Assembly (NCBI GenBank): GCA_012841925.1
Contig: DUTT01000052.1
Coordinates: forward strand, 124,001 to 188,000
Length of the DNA: 64,000 bases
Direction: 5' to 3'
From: Clostridiales bacterium
GTDB lineage: Bacteria; Bacillota; Clostridia; Peptostreptococcales; Anaerovoracaceae
Made by a program: the position numbers and the translations under genes. Shown in pieces: positions 8,099 to 16,833 of the stretch (within the stretch, counting starts at the first letter, position 1; the number at the start of each line of letters is the position of its first letter). Below the pieces are notes generated by a model. It saw only the letters and a program-made list of their open reading frames with translations, was not told where the DNA came from and searched no databases.

Positions 8099-9523
8099 AT
8101 GGCGAATATGTCACTTAAAAAGAACGAAATGCCGTCGCAGGATCCCATGGTCCGGAACCGCAACTTCCAGGAAGTGGCGCTCGGATATACCGAAGAACAG
8201 GCCATCGACGAAGCGACCCGCTGCCTCAACTGCAAACACCATCCCTGCGTTGCAGGCTGCCCCGTCGAAATCGACATACCGGACTTTATCATGAAGACCG
8301 CCGAAGGCAAATTCGAAGAAGCCTATCAGATCATCTGTCAGGACAGCTCGCTTCCGGCCGTGTGCGGCAGAGTATGTCCGCAGGAATCGCAGTGCGAAGC
8401 GGTATGCGTCCGCGGCATCAAGGGAGAACCGGTCGGCATCGGGCGTCTCGAGCGCTTCGTCGCTGACTGGCACATCGCCAACGCACAGGACGAACCCGTC
8501 CGCTGTCCGGAAAACGGCCGAAAAGTTGCGATTATCGGATCCGGCCCGGCCGGCCTCACCTGCGCGGGAAGTCTGGCGCGCATGGGTTACGCGGTCACCG
8601 TGTTCGAAGCCCTCCATACAGCCGGCGGCGTGCTCGTATACGGCATTCCCGAATTCCGTCTTCCTAAGGATATCGTGCAGAAAGAAATCGATGCGCTCAT
8701 CGAGCTCGGAGTCGAAGTGAGAACGAACATGGTCATCGGTCGGTCCATCACCGTCGACGAACTCCTCAACGAGCACGGCTATGAAGCGGTGTTCATCGGA
8801 TCGGGCGCAGGACTGCCGATGTTTATGAAAATTCCGGGTGAAAACCTCAAGGGTGTCTACTCCGCCAACGAGTATCTGACGCGGGTCAATCTGATGAAGG
8901 CCTACCTGCCCGAATCGGCAACGCCGATCAAAAAAAGCAAAAAAGTGGCCGTCGTCGGCGGCGGAAATGTCGCCATGGACGCAGCGCGCTGCGCCAAGCG
9001 GCTCGGAGCCGAAGAGGTGTACATCATCTACCGTCGCTCGGAAGAAGAGCTTCCTGCGAGGGAGGAGGAAGTCCACCACGCCATGGAGGAAGGCATCATC
9101 TTCAAACTGCTCAACAATCCTGTGCGCATCCTGGGAGACGACAAGCTGAACGTTACGGGTATCGAGTGTCTCGAGATGGCGCTCGGCGAGCCGGACGAAT
9201 CCGGCCGCAGAAGGCCTGTTCCCGTCGAAGGTTCGGAATGGACGCTCGATCTGGATACGGTCATCATGGCCATCGGCACATCCCCCAACCCTCTCATCAA
9301 GGCGACGACAGAGGGACTCGACACCGAGAAATGGGGCGGCATCATAGCAGAGGATCCCTCCGGTCAGACGAGCCGTGCACACGTGTATGCCGGCGGAGAC
9401 GCCGTAACCGGTGCAGCCACCGTCATCCTGGCCATGGGTGCGGGCAAATGCGCGGCCAGAGCGATCGACGAGGAGCTGAGCGGCATGAAGAGCTGCGCAG
9501 AAAAAAATAACATTAACATCTAA
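8099..9523 (+). CDS. nfnB: NfnB-type NADPH oxidoreductase (glutamate-synthase small-chain family)
   Basis: 474 residues. The N-terminal region has two cysteine clusters for [4Fe-4S] centres (CLNCKHHPCVAGCP and CGRVCPQESQCEAVC). An FAD Rossmann motif (IIGSGPAGLTCAG) near residue 143 and an NADPH motif (VVGGGNVAMDAARCAK) near 285 follow, ending with the AGGDAVTGAATV flavin segment. It is the large subunit of the NfnAB bifurcating complex. The gene lies directly after nfnA with no room for a glutamate synthase large chain, which argues for Nfn over GltD. Confidence 0.9.
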   Translation: MANMSLKKNEMPSQDPMVRNRNFQEVALGYTEEQAIDEATRCLNCKHHPCVAGCPVEIDIPDFIMKTAEGKFEEAYQIICQDSSLPAVCGRVCPQESQCEAVCVRGIKGEPVGIGRLERFVADWHIANAQDEPVRCPENGRKVAIIGSGPAGLTCAGSLARMGYAVTVFEALHTAGGVLVYGIPEFRLPKDIVQKEIDALIELGVEVRTNMVIGRSITVDELLNEHGYEAVFIGSGAGLPMFMKIPGENLKGVYSANEYLTRVNLMKAYLPESATPIKKSKKVAVVGGGNVAMDAARCAKRLGAEEVYIIYRRSEEELPAREEEVHHAMEEGIIFKLLNNPVRILGDDKLNVTGIECLEMALGEPDESGRRRPVPVEGSEWTLDLDTVIMAIGTSPNPLIKATTEGLDTEKWGGIIAEDPSGQTSRAHVYAGGDAVTGAATVILAMGAGKCAARAIDEELSGMKSCAEKNNINI

Positions 9524-9545
9524 TCATACCCAAACAAATGAATAC

Positions 9546-9592
9546 GACCCCCGTGCGCTTGGTTTTTACAAATGCACGGGGGTCAGTTTATT
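9546..9592 (+). terminator. Terminator after nfnAB
   Basis: GACCCCCGTGC (9546-9556) pairs perfectly with GCACGGGGGTC (9574-9584) around a 17-nt loop, followed by AGTTTATTT. It separates the convergent nfn and decarboxylase operons and could serve both. The stretch 9593-9658 holds nothing further that I can assign. Confidence 0.65.
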
Positions 9593-9658
9593 TCTCAAGA
9601 AAACGGTTCTGCCAGCCGTTGCTCTGGCAAGGCAAACGCACCGGGAGTTCAATCCGGG

Positions 9659-11071
9659 TTATACGGGATACGTTCCGTTTTTTGTATCAGCGGCATTCAG
9701 GTCAATCCCGTCCTGCTGCGCTTTTCGATACTTAAAGAAGTCGATCGCCACCTGGGGGAACAGTGCGTACGACAGCACGTCTTCATCCTGCTGTTTCCAT
9801 TCTGCAATTTCCTTTTCCAGGCGCTCGAGCTCGGGTTCCATATCGTCGGCCGGGCGGTGCGTTTTGGGGACAGCATCGCCGATGACCAGTTTCTGGATTT
9901 CCGGATCAAACGGTTTGACCGTCTGCCCGTATTCGCCCATGAGCACAGCTTTTGTCTCCTTTGTGACCATCTTATAGCGCTCGCCGGTCAGCACGTTGAA
10001 CAGCGCCTGCGTGCCGACGATCTGGGATGAAGGCGTAACGAGAGGCGGTTCACCCAGCTCCCTGCGCACTTTGGGAATCTCTGCAAGCACGTCGTAATAC
10101 CGGTCGGACGCATTCTGCTCTGCAAGCTGAGATACGAGGTTGGACAGCATGCCGCCCGGCACCTGATACAAAAGCGTTTTGATATCTACACCCATCACCT
10201 TTGGGTTTAAGAGACCCGTGTCCAGAGCGTGCTCGCGCAACGGGCGGAAGTAATCCGCGATTTCGGCAAGCAGCATCTGATCCAGGCCTGTGTCGTACGG
10301 AGTGCCTTTGAGTGACTCCACCATGATTTCCGTCGCAGGTTGACTCGTACCCATCGAAAACGGCGAAATGGCCGTGTCGATGATGTCGCAGCCCGCTTCG
10401 ATTGCCTTGAGGTAGCTCATCGGAGCAACACCGCTCGTGCAGTGGCTGTGAACATCGATGGGAATCGTTACCGTCTTTTTAAGCTCCCGCACCATCTCTT
10501 CCGCCGTATAGGGAAGCAGCAGGCCAGCCATGTCCTTGATGCAGATGGAATCGGCACCCATGTCGCTGATGCGGCGAACGAGATCCTTCCAGTAGTCGAG
10601 CGTATACGCATCGCCGAGCGTGTACGACACGGCAATCTGCGCATGTGCGCCTTCTTTGATCGTAGCAGAGACCGCTGTTTCCAAATTCCTCAAGTCGTTA
10701 AACGCATCGAAAACGCGGATGATGTCGATGCCGTTTGCGACCGATTTCTGCACGAAATAGGCCACGACATCGTCGGCATAGTGCCTGTAGCCCAGGATGT
10801 TTTGTCCGCGCAAAAGCATCTGAAGCTTTGTGTTTCGGAATCCTTTGCGAAGGATGCGGAGGCGTTCCCACGGATCCTCCTTCAGGAAACGCAGCGATGC
10901 GTCGAACGTAGCGCCGCCCCACACTTCCACAGAATAATAGCCGACCTGGTCCATCTTCTCCATAATCGGTATCATATCCTGCGTGCTCATGCGCGTTGCA
11001 ATCAGCGACTGGTGCGCATCTCTCAGTATCGTCTCTGTTATTTTTACCGGTTTCTTCTCGATATTGTCCAT
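9659..11071 (-). CDS. oadA: Oxaloacetate decarboxylase/pyruvate carboxylase-type carboxyltransferase (alpha, 5S-like)
   Basis: 470 residues. A DRE-TIM-like barrel carries the carboxyltransferase motifs: RDAHQS near residue 18, the carbamylated-lysine motif IKDMAG near 185, and the metal-binding DVHSHCTSG. It transfers carboxyl groups between oxaloacetate and a biotin carrier. The usual C-terminal biotinyl domain is absent; the carrier is a separate gene in this operon, so this matches the PycB or transcarboxylase-5S arrangement. The ATG has an AGGAG site 6 nt upstream. It is the last gene of the operon and ends near a bidirectional hairpin. Confidence 0.9.
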   Translation of the reverse strand: MDNIEKKPVKITETILRDAHQSLIATRMSTQDMIPIMEKMDQVGYYSVEVWGGATFDASLRFLKEDPWERLRILRKGFRNTKLQMLLRGQNILGYRHYADDVVAYFVQKSVANGIDIIRVFDAFNDLRNLETAVSATIKEGAHAQIAVSYTLGDAYTLDYWKDLVRRISDMGADSICIKDMAGLLLPYTAEEMVRELKKTVTIPIDVHSHCTSGVAPMSYLKAIEAGCDIIDTAISPFSMGTSQPATEIMVESLKGTPYDTGLDQMLLAEIADYFRPLREHALDTGLLNPKVMGVDIKTLLYQVPGGMLSNLVSQLAEQNASDRYYDVLAEIPKVRRELGEPPLVTPSSQIVGTQALFNVLTGERYKMVTKETKAVLMGEYGQTVKPFDPEIQKLVIGDAVPKTHRPADDMEPELERLEKEIAEWKQQDEDVLSYALFPQVAIDFFKYRKAQQDGIDLNAADTKNGTYPV

Positions 11072-11103
11072 TGTTTTCTCCTACTATGTGTAAAATCTGT
11101 CGA

Positions 11104-12231
11104 TTAGTGTACGCCGAATATCGCCATAAAAGTGCCAGCAGCGATCGCCGTGCCGATGACACCGGCCACGTTCGGACCCATAGCGTGCATCAGCAGGAAA
11201 TTTGTCGGATCCGCCTCCGCACCGACTTTCTGCGAGACGCGGGCCGACATGGGTACGGCAGACACACCTGCGGAGCCGATGAGCGGATTTACTTTTCCAC
11301 CGGTCGCTTTGCACATGATCTTTCCAAATACGATACCGGCCGCCGTACCGAATGAAAAGGCGACGAGGCCCAGCACGACGATTTTAATCGTGGATATGTT
11401 TAGAAACGCTTCAGCAGAAGTGGTCGCACCGACCGATACCCCGAGCAGGATAACGACGATGTACATCATCGCGTTTGAAGCTGTTTCCGTAAGCTGGCGC
11501 ACCACACCGCTTTCGCGGAACAGATTACCCAGCATCAGCATGCCGACAAGCGGTGTCGTGGACGGCAGGATAGAGCATATGACGACCGTGACGACGATCG
11601 GAAATAAAATTCGCTCAACCTTGCTCACCGGCCGGAGCTGTTCCATTTTAATTTTTCGCTCTTCTTCGGTCGTAAGGGCTTTCATAATCGGCGGCTGGAT
11701 GATTGGCACAAGCGCCATGTACGAGTACGCCGCCACGGCAATCGGTCCCATGAGAGCCGTCTGACCGAGCTTGCTCGCAAGGAAAATCGACGTCGGCCCG
11801 TCGGCGCCTCCGATGATCGAAATCGCAGCAGCGGCCATTTCGTCAAACCCCAGAAGCATCGCTCCGATGTAGGCCATGTAGATGCCGAACTGAGCCGCAG
11901 CCCCCAGCAAAAAACTCTTGGGGTTCGCGATGAGCGGCCCGAAGTCTGTCAACGCTCCGACACCCATAAAGATCAGCGACGGAAAGATGGCCCATTCGTC
12001 CATCAGGTAAAAATAGTGCAGCAATCCGCCCGGTTCCATAATCTGGGGATAGAGATTGACGAGCAGCATGCCAAACGAAATGGGCAAGAGAAGCAGCGGC
12101 TCGTAGCCCTTTGCAATCGAGAGATATAAAAACCCGCATGCGACAAGCACCATAATCAGGTTGCCGACGCTCAGATTCACAAACGCTGTCTGCAGCAGCA
12201 GGTGATGCAGTGTTTCGCCGATATAACTCAC
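11104..12231 (-). CDS. Na+-translocating decarboxylase beta subunit
   Basis: 375 residues, very hydrophobic with about 9-11 membrane segments, and the family hallmarks GGADGPTS, NPLIGSAGVSAVPMSAR and GPNVAGVIGTAIAAG. It decarboxylates carboxybiotin and uses the energy to export Na+ (OadB/MmdB/GcdB family). The GTG start at 12231 has GGAGG 6 nt upstream. The family cannot be assigned to one substrate from this subunit, because the beta subunit is shared by oxaloacetate, methylmalonyl-CoA and glutaconyl-CoA decarboxylases. Confidence 0.92.
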   Translation of the reverse strand: MSYIGETLHHLLLQTAFVNLSVGNLIMVLVACGFLYLSIAKGYEPLLLLPISFGMLLVNLYPQIMEPGGLLHYFYLMDEWAIFPSLIFMGVGALTDFGPLIANPKSFLLGAAAQFGIYMAYIGAMLLGFDEMAAAAISIIGGADGPTSIFLASKLGQTALMGPIAVAAYSYMALVPIIQPPIMKALTTEEERKIKMEQLRPVSKVERILFPIVVTVVICSILPSTTPLVGMLMLGNLFRESGVVRQLTETASNAMMYIVVILLGVSVGATTSAEAFLNISTIKIVVLGLVAFSFGTAAGIVFGKIMCKATGGKVNPLIGSAGVSAVPMSARVSQKVGAEADPTNFLLMHAMGPNVAGVIGTAIAAGTFMAIFGVH

Positions 12232-12273
12232 AATCTTCCTCCGTATTCGCAGTACCCGACTCTGCAGGCAGCT

Positions 12274-12663
12274 TTAGCGGATCGTGGCCAGCACGTCGCC
12301 GGCCTCAACAGGGCTTCCCTCTGCTGTAACGATCTGTCCGATGACGCCGTCTTTTGGCGACACAACTGGAATTTCCATTTTCATCGCTTCCAGGATGACG
12401 ACGGTATCGCCTGCTTTTACCACCGCGCCTTCGGCGACGACGATTTTCCATACCTTCCCTGCCGCACCGGCCGTAATCGCTTCGCCGGTCAGTTCCGCAG
12501 CTGCAACCGGAGGAGCTTTAGGTGCACTCACTGGTGACGGTGGCGGAGCGGCAACAGGAGTCTGCGCCTGCGGGGTTACTTGAGGCGCTGCAGTGCTGCT
12601 GACTTTTTTCTCGACCTGTACTTCGTACGTGATGCCGTTGACTGTTACGGAATATGTTTCCAT
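12274..12663 (-). CDS. Biotin carrier protein of the decarboxylase
   Basis: 129 residues. A short N-terminal beta segment (METYSVTVNG), an Ala/Pro-rich flexible linker (about residues 25-55) and a C-terminal biotinyl domain with the EAMKME motif (biotinylated lysine). It shuttles the carboxyl group from the carboxyltransferases to the membrane beta subunit. AAGGAG sits 6 nt before the ATG. It corresponds to the MmdC/GcdC gamma subunit or the transcarboxylase 1.3S subunit. Confidence 0.92.
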   Translation of the reverse strand: METYSVTVNGITYEVQVEKKVSSTAAPQVTPQAQTPVAAPPPSPVSAPKAPPVAAAELTGEAITAGAAGKVWKIVVAEGAVVKAGDTVVILEAMKMEIPVVSPKDGVIGQIVTAEGSPVEAGDVLATIR

Positions 12664-12694
12664 TGTTTTCTCCTTCTACATACGATAGTGTTCG

Positions 12695-13021
12695 TTAGAC
12701 ACGCCGGATAGACCGGACCCGATAGGCGTCGCCGGAGCCGGCATCCTGTGTGGAACACGCAAGGACTGACGCTGTGATTACGGCGATCAGCTGCAGATCT
12801 TCGCTGAGATCAGAAGCCGGCAGCAACTCTCCGGCTGCAAGAGTGGCATCGCCCGCACTGTAAGCGCCTTCACGATCGGCTTTCGGTTCCTTATCGAGAA
12901 GTCCGGGTAAATACTTAAACAACGATATGATGGATATGATGAAGACTAAGACTGCAAAGACGACACCCATTCCAAGCATCGTATGCAGGATGGCCTTCGA
13001 AAAAATATCTGCCAGAGTCAT
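12695..13021 (-). CDS. Decarboxylase delta/gamma-type small membrane subunit (OadG/MmdD-like)
   Basis: 108 residues: one N-terminal membrane helix (about 12-35, GMGVVFAVLVFII), a charged, alanine-rich linker, and a short C-terminal segment. This is the topology of OadG/MmdD subunits, which bridge the soluble carboxyltransferase and the membrane beta subunit. The ATG at 13021 follows AAAGGAG by 7 nt; an in-frame GTG two codons earlier is too close to that site. The gene sits between the carboxyltransferase and the biotin carrier, as in mmd operons. Confidence 0.82.
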   Translation of the reverse strand: MTLADIFSKAILHTMLGMGVVFAVLVFIISIISLFKYLPGLLDKEPKADREGAYSAGDATLAAGELLPASDLSEDLQLIAVITASVLACSTQDAGSGDAYRVRSIRRV

Positions 13022-13033
13022 GGGCACGCTCCT

Positions 13034-14407
13034 TTACATCCCTCTCTTATCGGACAGCATCTCAAGCGCGCCGATTACGTATTTTCGCGTATCAACCGGA
13101 GCGATGACCTTGTCGATGTAGCCGCGGGCAAGAAAGGCCTCCGTACCGGCTTTCCGTTCGTATTCAGCCGCCTTTTCGGCTAAGAATGTCGGTTTGTCCT
13201 CTGCATGTGCAAGTTCGTCGCTGTTCAGAATGCGCACCGCATCCTGTGCGGGCATCACTTGTACGCGAGCATCGTCCCAGGCAAAGACAAAGTCCGCACC
13301 CAGCCCGCGGCTGTTCATGGCGCAGTACGCGCTGCCGGTTGCCTGCCCGGTGATGACATTGACTTTCGGAACATCGCTTTGAGCAAACGCACTCAGCAGA
13401 TAGGCCACCGCCTGCGGGAGTCTGACCTCCTGACAGGCTTCCGTGGAAAATCCTTCTGCATCTGTCAAAGTCAACACAGGAAGGCCGAACAAGCTGCAAA
13501 AGTCGACAAAGCCAGCCATCGATTCGCACGCCTCTGCGCTCAGCCGCCTACCGGATGACTGCCCGAGGACACCCGTCACACGTCCGTTAAACCGTGCAAA
13601 GCAGATCGATACATCTTCGCCGGCCGGGCTCTGAACGGGCAACACCGAGCCGAAATCCGCAATTTCTTCGATGATGACCGAGATATCCTGATTTCCGGCT
13701 GCCGGACTTGTGCAAGACCGGTTCGGATCGTCGGTGGAGTCTGTATCCGGGGCCGGATCATCCGACGTCAGAGGCACATAGCCGATCAGGCGACGAATTG
13801 CGTCGCACACCTGCTCTTCCGTGCCGCTGCCGTGGCGCAGCTGTTCCCCTGCAGGATATGCCGGAGACTTTCCCTTTGTAAGACACTGTCCGTTCTCTTC
13901 CCGGCGTGCATCTTTGGGATGGACGAAAATCGCCGCATCGTCAGCCGTATACAAAAAATCGCACAGTGCTGCGATAAAAGCACACCCTCCGCCGCACGGC
14001 CCGAATGCACCGGCAATCTGCGGTATGATTCCTTTCGCCTGTGCCATGGTTCGATACAGTCTGCCGTATGCATCAAGCGCGCCGGCGCCTTCGCTGATGC
14101 GCAACCCAGCGCTATCCAGAAGCGCGATGACCGGCGCTCCGCTTCGAAGCGCCATTTCGTACAACCGCAGTATCTTTTCGACGTGCATTTCCGCAATGGA
14201 CCCTCCGAGTACAGCAGGGTCCTGACTGTACACATAAACAGGGCGGCCGTCTACCGTACCGTATCCGGTGATGACGCCGTCCGATTTTTGAGCATCTCTG
14301 CTGTCAACTGTCGTATCGCATGCGAGCACCTGCCCGCCCATCTCCATAAAACTACCGGCATCCAGAATCCCTTCGATTCTCCGGACTGCCGCTTCGGATC
14401 TTGCCAT
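13034..14407 (-). CDS. Acyl-CoA carboxyltransferase subunit (MmdA/12S-like), divergent
   Basis: 457 residues, shorter than the usual 510-520. Two crotonase-like halves are visible: the first with GGSIAEMHVEKI and the oxyanion-hole segment GAFGPCGGGCAF, the second with GLPVLTLTDAEGF, then DVPKVNVITGQATGSAYCAM and LGADFVFAW. The family moves carboxyl groups between methylmalonyl-, malonyl- or glutaconyl-CoA and biotin. A linker rich in Asp/Pro/Thr joins the halves, and the second half departs from the canonical DVPGF and YGGAY motifs, so the acyl-CoA substrate cannot be named. The ATG at 14407 follows AAGGAG by 5 nt. First gene of the operon. Confidence 0.85.
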   Translation of the reverse strand: MARSEAAVRRIEGILDAGSFMEMGGQVLACDTTVDSRDAQKSDGVITGYGTVDGRPVYVYSQDPAVLGGSIAEMHVEKILRLYEMALRSGAPVIALLDSAGLRISEGAGALDAYGRLYRTMAQAKGIIPQIAGAFGPCGGGCAFIAALCDFLYTADDAAIFVHPKDARREENGQCLTKGKSPAYPAGEQLRHGSGTEEQVCDAIRRLIGYVPLTSDDPAPDTDSTDDPNRSCTSPAAGNQDISVIIEEIADFGSVLPVQSPAGEDVSICFARFNGRVTGVLGQSSGRRLSAEACESMAGFVDFCSLFGLPVLTLTDAEGFSTEACQEVRLPQAVAYLLSAFAQSDVPKVNVITGQATGSAYCAMNSRGLGADFVFAWDDARVQVMPAQDAVRILNSDELAHAEDKPTFLAEKAAEYERKAGTEAFLARGYIDKVIAPVDTRKYVIGALEMLSDKRGM

Positions 14408-14476
14408 ATCGTCTCCTTCCATCGTACAGACAGCCTGCTCCCGCAGGCCTTGCGTCCGTTTTTACACTCGGGTACG

Positions 14477-14505
14477 ATTATACTTGAAATCTTTGCGCGG
14501 TTCAA
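14477..14505 (-). promoter_or_regulatory. Promoter of the decarboxylase operon
   Basis: TTGAAC (14500-14505), 17-bp spacer, TATAAT (14477-14482) on the minus strand, 70 bp before the MmdA-like start. Confidence 0.8.
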
Positions 14506-14537
14506 ATGCTTTTTGCGCAACTTTTCGTTATTATATG

Positions 14538-14543
14538 TATAAT
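14538..14543 (+). promoter_or_regulatory. -10 box of the M20 peptidase gene
   Basis: TATAAT at 14538-14543, about 38 bp upstream of the start; the nearest -35-like TTGCGC (14513-14518) is 19 bp away. Confidence 0.5.
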
Positions 14544-14581
14544 AGAGTTGTTTCTTACCGTACATGGACCAGGAGGGCATC

Positions 14582-15754
14582 ATGCTCCATCAACAAATCG
14601 ATTCATATGTAGAGGCACACAGAGACGAAATGCTGACGAAATTCGAACAGCTCGTCCGTCTCGAAAGCCATTTCGAAGAGAGGGACAACGTATTGCGTGC
14701 CATGGCCTGGGTGCAGAAAGAATACGAGGCCGAGGGATTCGTCTGCCGGATTGAAGGTACGACGGATGACCGGGCCGGCCTGCTCATCGGCGAACTTGGA
14801 ACAAGTCGCAGTGCGAGTCCTGTTATTTTGTCTGGGCACGTGGACACAGTGCACCGCGAAGGCAGCTTTGGCGAAGGACTGTGGCGCGTCGAAGGCGACA
14901 TTGTGTACGGTGCCGGCGTCAACGACATGAAAGGCGGCATCATCGAAGCGCTGTACGTCGTCAAAGCGCTGAACGCAATCGGATACAACCTCACGCCTCT
15001 CAAGATACTGTTTGCAGGCGATGAAGAAGGCGATCATATCGGCACGGATACTAATCTCTTGTACACACGCGAAAGCAGAGGTGCGCTTGCAGCGTTCAAC
15101 ATGGAGACCGGGGTCGAAGGCGTACTGACGGTCGCCCGCAAATCGTGCCATATCTTCAATTTGATTATCGAAGGCAGCGGTGGACACGCTGGAAATGACT
15201 ATGTAACTGCTGCAAACGCTGTCGAAGAAGGGATGAAGAAAGCGCAGGCAATTGCCGCGCTCACAGATATCGACAAGGGCACAACTGTGGCGGTTACTGT
15301 GATCCGGGGCGGGGATCACCCGAGTGCTATCCCTCCAACCTGTAGCATAACAATCGATGCGCGCGTCTCGTCTGCTGAAGAAAAAGAACGCATCTACAGC
15401 AGCGTTGCGGACATCTGTGCAAATGCGTTTATCCCGGGTACGAAAACAACCTACGACGTCTACGCAGCTAAATACGAGGGCTATCTGGAAAACGAAAAAA
15501 TCAGCCGTCTGCACACATTCGTCAATGAAATCGCAAAAGAAATCGGCCAGCCGGCGTACGGTAAGTGTTTCCGAGGCGGTGCGGCCGACTCCGGCAATAT
15601 CGCTGTTGCCGACATCCCCGTCCTCTGCTCCTGCGGCATCGTCGGCGAGCATTCACACGACCTCCGGGAGATGGCGCTGCTGCACACGATGTATGACCGC
15701 ACAAAGCTATTCGCAACGGTTATCGCAGAGATCGGACGCTTTCAGGGAGCGTAA
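14582..15754 (+). CDS. M20-family metallopeptidase/deacylase
   Basis: 390 residues with the M20 signature: SGHVDTVHREG (metal His/Asp), GAGVNDMKGG, FAGDEEGDH (catalytic and metal acids), a dimerisation insert (GSGGHAGND) and a C-terminal metal His (EHSHDLRE). It should cleave an amide or peptide bond in a small cytoplasmic substrate (glutamate carboxypeptidase, ArgE/DapE-type); specificity cannot be read. The ATG at 14582 follows AGGAGGG by 5 nt; an in-frame ATG at 14564 precedes that site and is rejected. It converges on the isomerase gene with 10 bp between stop codons. Confidence 0.85.
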   Translation: MLHQQIDSYVEAHRDEMLTKFEQLVRLESHFEERDNVLRAMAWVQKEYEAEGFVCRIEGTTDDRAGLLIGELGTSRSASPVILSGHVDTVHREGSFGEGLWRVEGDIVYGAGVNDMKGGIIEALYVVKALNAIGYNLTPLKILFAGDEEGDHIGTDTNLLYTRESRGALAAFNMETGVEGVLTVARKSCHIFNLIIEGSGGHAGNDYVTAANAVEEGMKKAQAIAALTDIDKGTTVAVTVIRGGDHPSAIPPTCSITIDARVSSAEEKERIYSSVADICANAFIPGTKTTYDVYAAKYEGYLENEKISRLHTFVNEIAKEIGQPAYGKCFRGGAADSGNIAVADIPVLCSCGIVGEHSHDLREMALLHTMYDRTKLFATVIAEIGRFQGA

Positions 15755-15764
15755 AAGCCGGTTT

Positions 15765-16799
15765 TTACACGACCAGTTCGCCCGTCCCCTCTCCGCCGAG
15801 CTCAACATATCGGTGCAAATCCCAGGGAGATAAAATGCCTGCATCCGTCACAACTCCATCCACCAGGTGCGGAGGAGTGATGTCGAAGCTCGGATAGTAG
15901 CCCTTGACCCCATCCGTTGTTGTCGGTACGCCCATCGCCTGCAGTACGAACGACGGGTCGCGCATCTCGATGTGCACGGTGTCGACCGTCGCATGACCGA
16001 TGTCCGGCGCACCTGTTACGAAGTATGGAATGCCGTGATGATGGGCCGCGATGGCGATCTGGTAGGTACCGACTTTGTTGACGATGTGACCGTCCAGACA
16101 GATGGCATCAGCCGCAGACGTAAATACATCGACTTTTTCTTGCTTCATCACATACGCAGGCATGTTGTCCGTGATGACCGTCACGTCGAATCCCATCTCG
16201 TGCACGACGGTCGCTGTGAGCCTCGCTCCCTGGAAATACGGGCGAGTCTCCGGGCAAAACACCCGGAATGTCTTTCCGCGCGCCTTGCTTTCACGAAGCA
16301 TCATGCCCACAATCGTCTCGCCGAAGCACTGGGTCATGACCGTGCCGCGATCGGGCAGAAGATCGACGAGATAATCTGCGATGCGGGCCACCCTCCGATA
16401 GCGCCGGTCGTTAAATGCGATCACTTCCTGACGAATCGCTTCATCCGCAGGTTCTCCGCGTCGCATCGCAGTCCGGCCTGCGGCGACGCACAAACCGACA
16501 ATCTGCTCCATGCGGAGTCTGGTCGTAGGCCTGGCGGCAATCATGCGTGCAGCCGCCTGATCGATACAGCGTTCCTGCGCCTGCTGATTCTCGTTTCTGC
16601 ATTCCCAGGCCGCGAGCGCCATGCCCATGCCGGCGGCCGTAAACGGCCCGGCGCTCTGCGTCACCATATCTGTGATAGCGCGTGCGACCTCTTCGTGACT
16701 GTGGCACACCACAAATTCCACTTTGCGGGGATAGATGCGCCGATCCAGAATGGATACGGCTCCCTGATCGTACCAGGCGATGTTTTCGTAGCGGAGCAT
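15765..16799 (-). CDS. MtnA-like S-methyl-5-thioribose-1-phosphate isomerase (eIF2B-like fold)
   Basis: 344 residues from the ATG at 16799. The family is clear from PETRPYFQGARLTA, ADAICLDGHIVNKVGTYQIA and HHHGIPYFV. The usual active-site segment C-N-A-G is here T-Q-C-F-G-E: the cysteine is kept but the next residues differ. It would convert methylthioribose-1-phosphate to methylthioribulose-1-phosphate. It follows a methylthioadenosine deaminase and a nucleoside phosphorylase, which fits that role; a related sugar-1-phosphate isomerase is the alternative. The ATG has no clear ribosome site, and upstream in-frame starts overlap the previous gene, so the start is uncertain. Confidence 0.75.
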   Translation of the reverse strand: MLRYENIAWYDQGAVSILDRRIYPRKVEFVVCHSHEEVARAITDMVTQSAGPFTAAGMGMALAAWECRNENQQAQERCIDQAAARMIAARPTTRLRMEQIVGLCVAAGRTAMRRGEPADEAIRQEVIAFNDRRYRRVARIADYLVDLLPDRGTVMTQCFGETIVGMMLRESKARGKTFRVFCPETRPYFQGARLTATVVHEMGFDVTVITDNMPAYVMKQEKVDVFTSAADAICLDGHIVNKVGTYQIAIAAHHHGIPYFVTGAPDIGHATVDTVHIEMRDPSFVLQAMGVPTTTDGVKGYYPSFDITPPHLVDGVVTDAGILSPWDLHRYVELGGEGTGELVV

Positions 16800-16833
16800 A
16801 AAAGCCAGATCGCGATCCGGACGGTCCGCTCCG

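Noticed and set aside
9600-9658. A tRNA-like stretch (GAGTTCAATCC between CCGG segments) after nfnAB.
   Set aside because: No acceptor, D or anticodon arms can be folded around it; the stems are only 4 bp.
14603-15652. A 349-codon minus-strand open frame opposite the M20 peptidase, and similar antisense frames elsewhere (for example 8111-9382, 50530-51552 and 56596-57684).
   Set aside because: All lie inside genes with recognised motifs on the other strand and show antisense-type residue composition.
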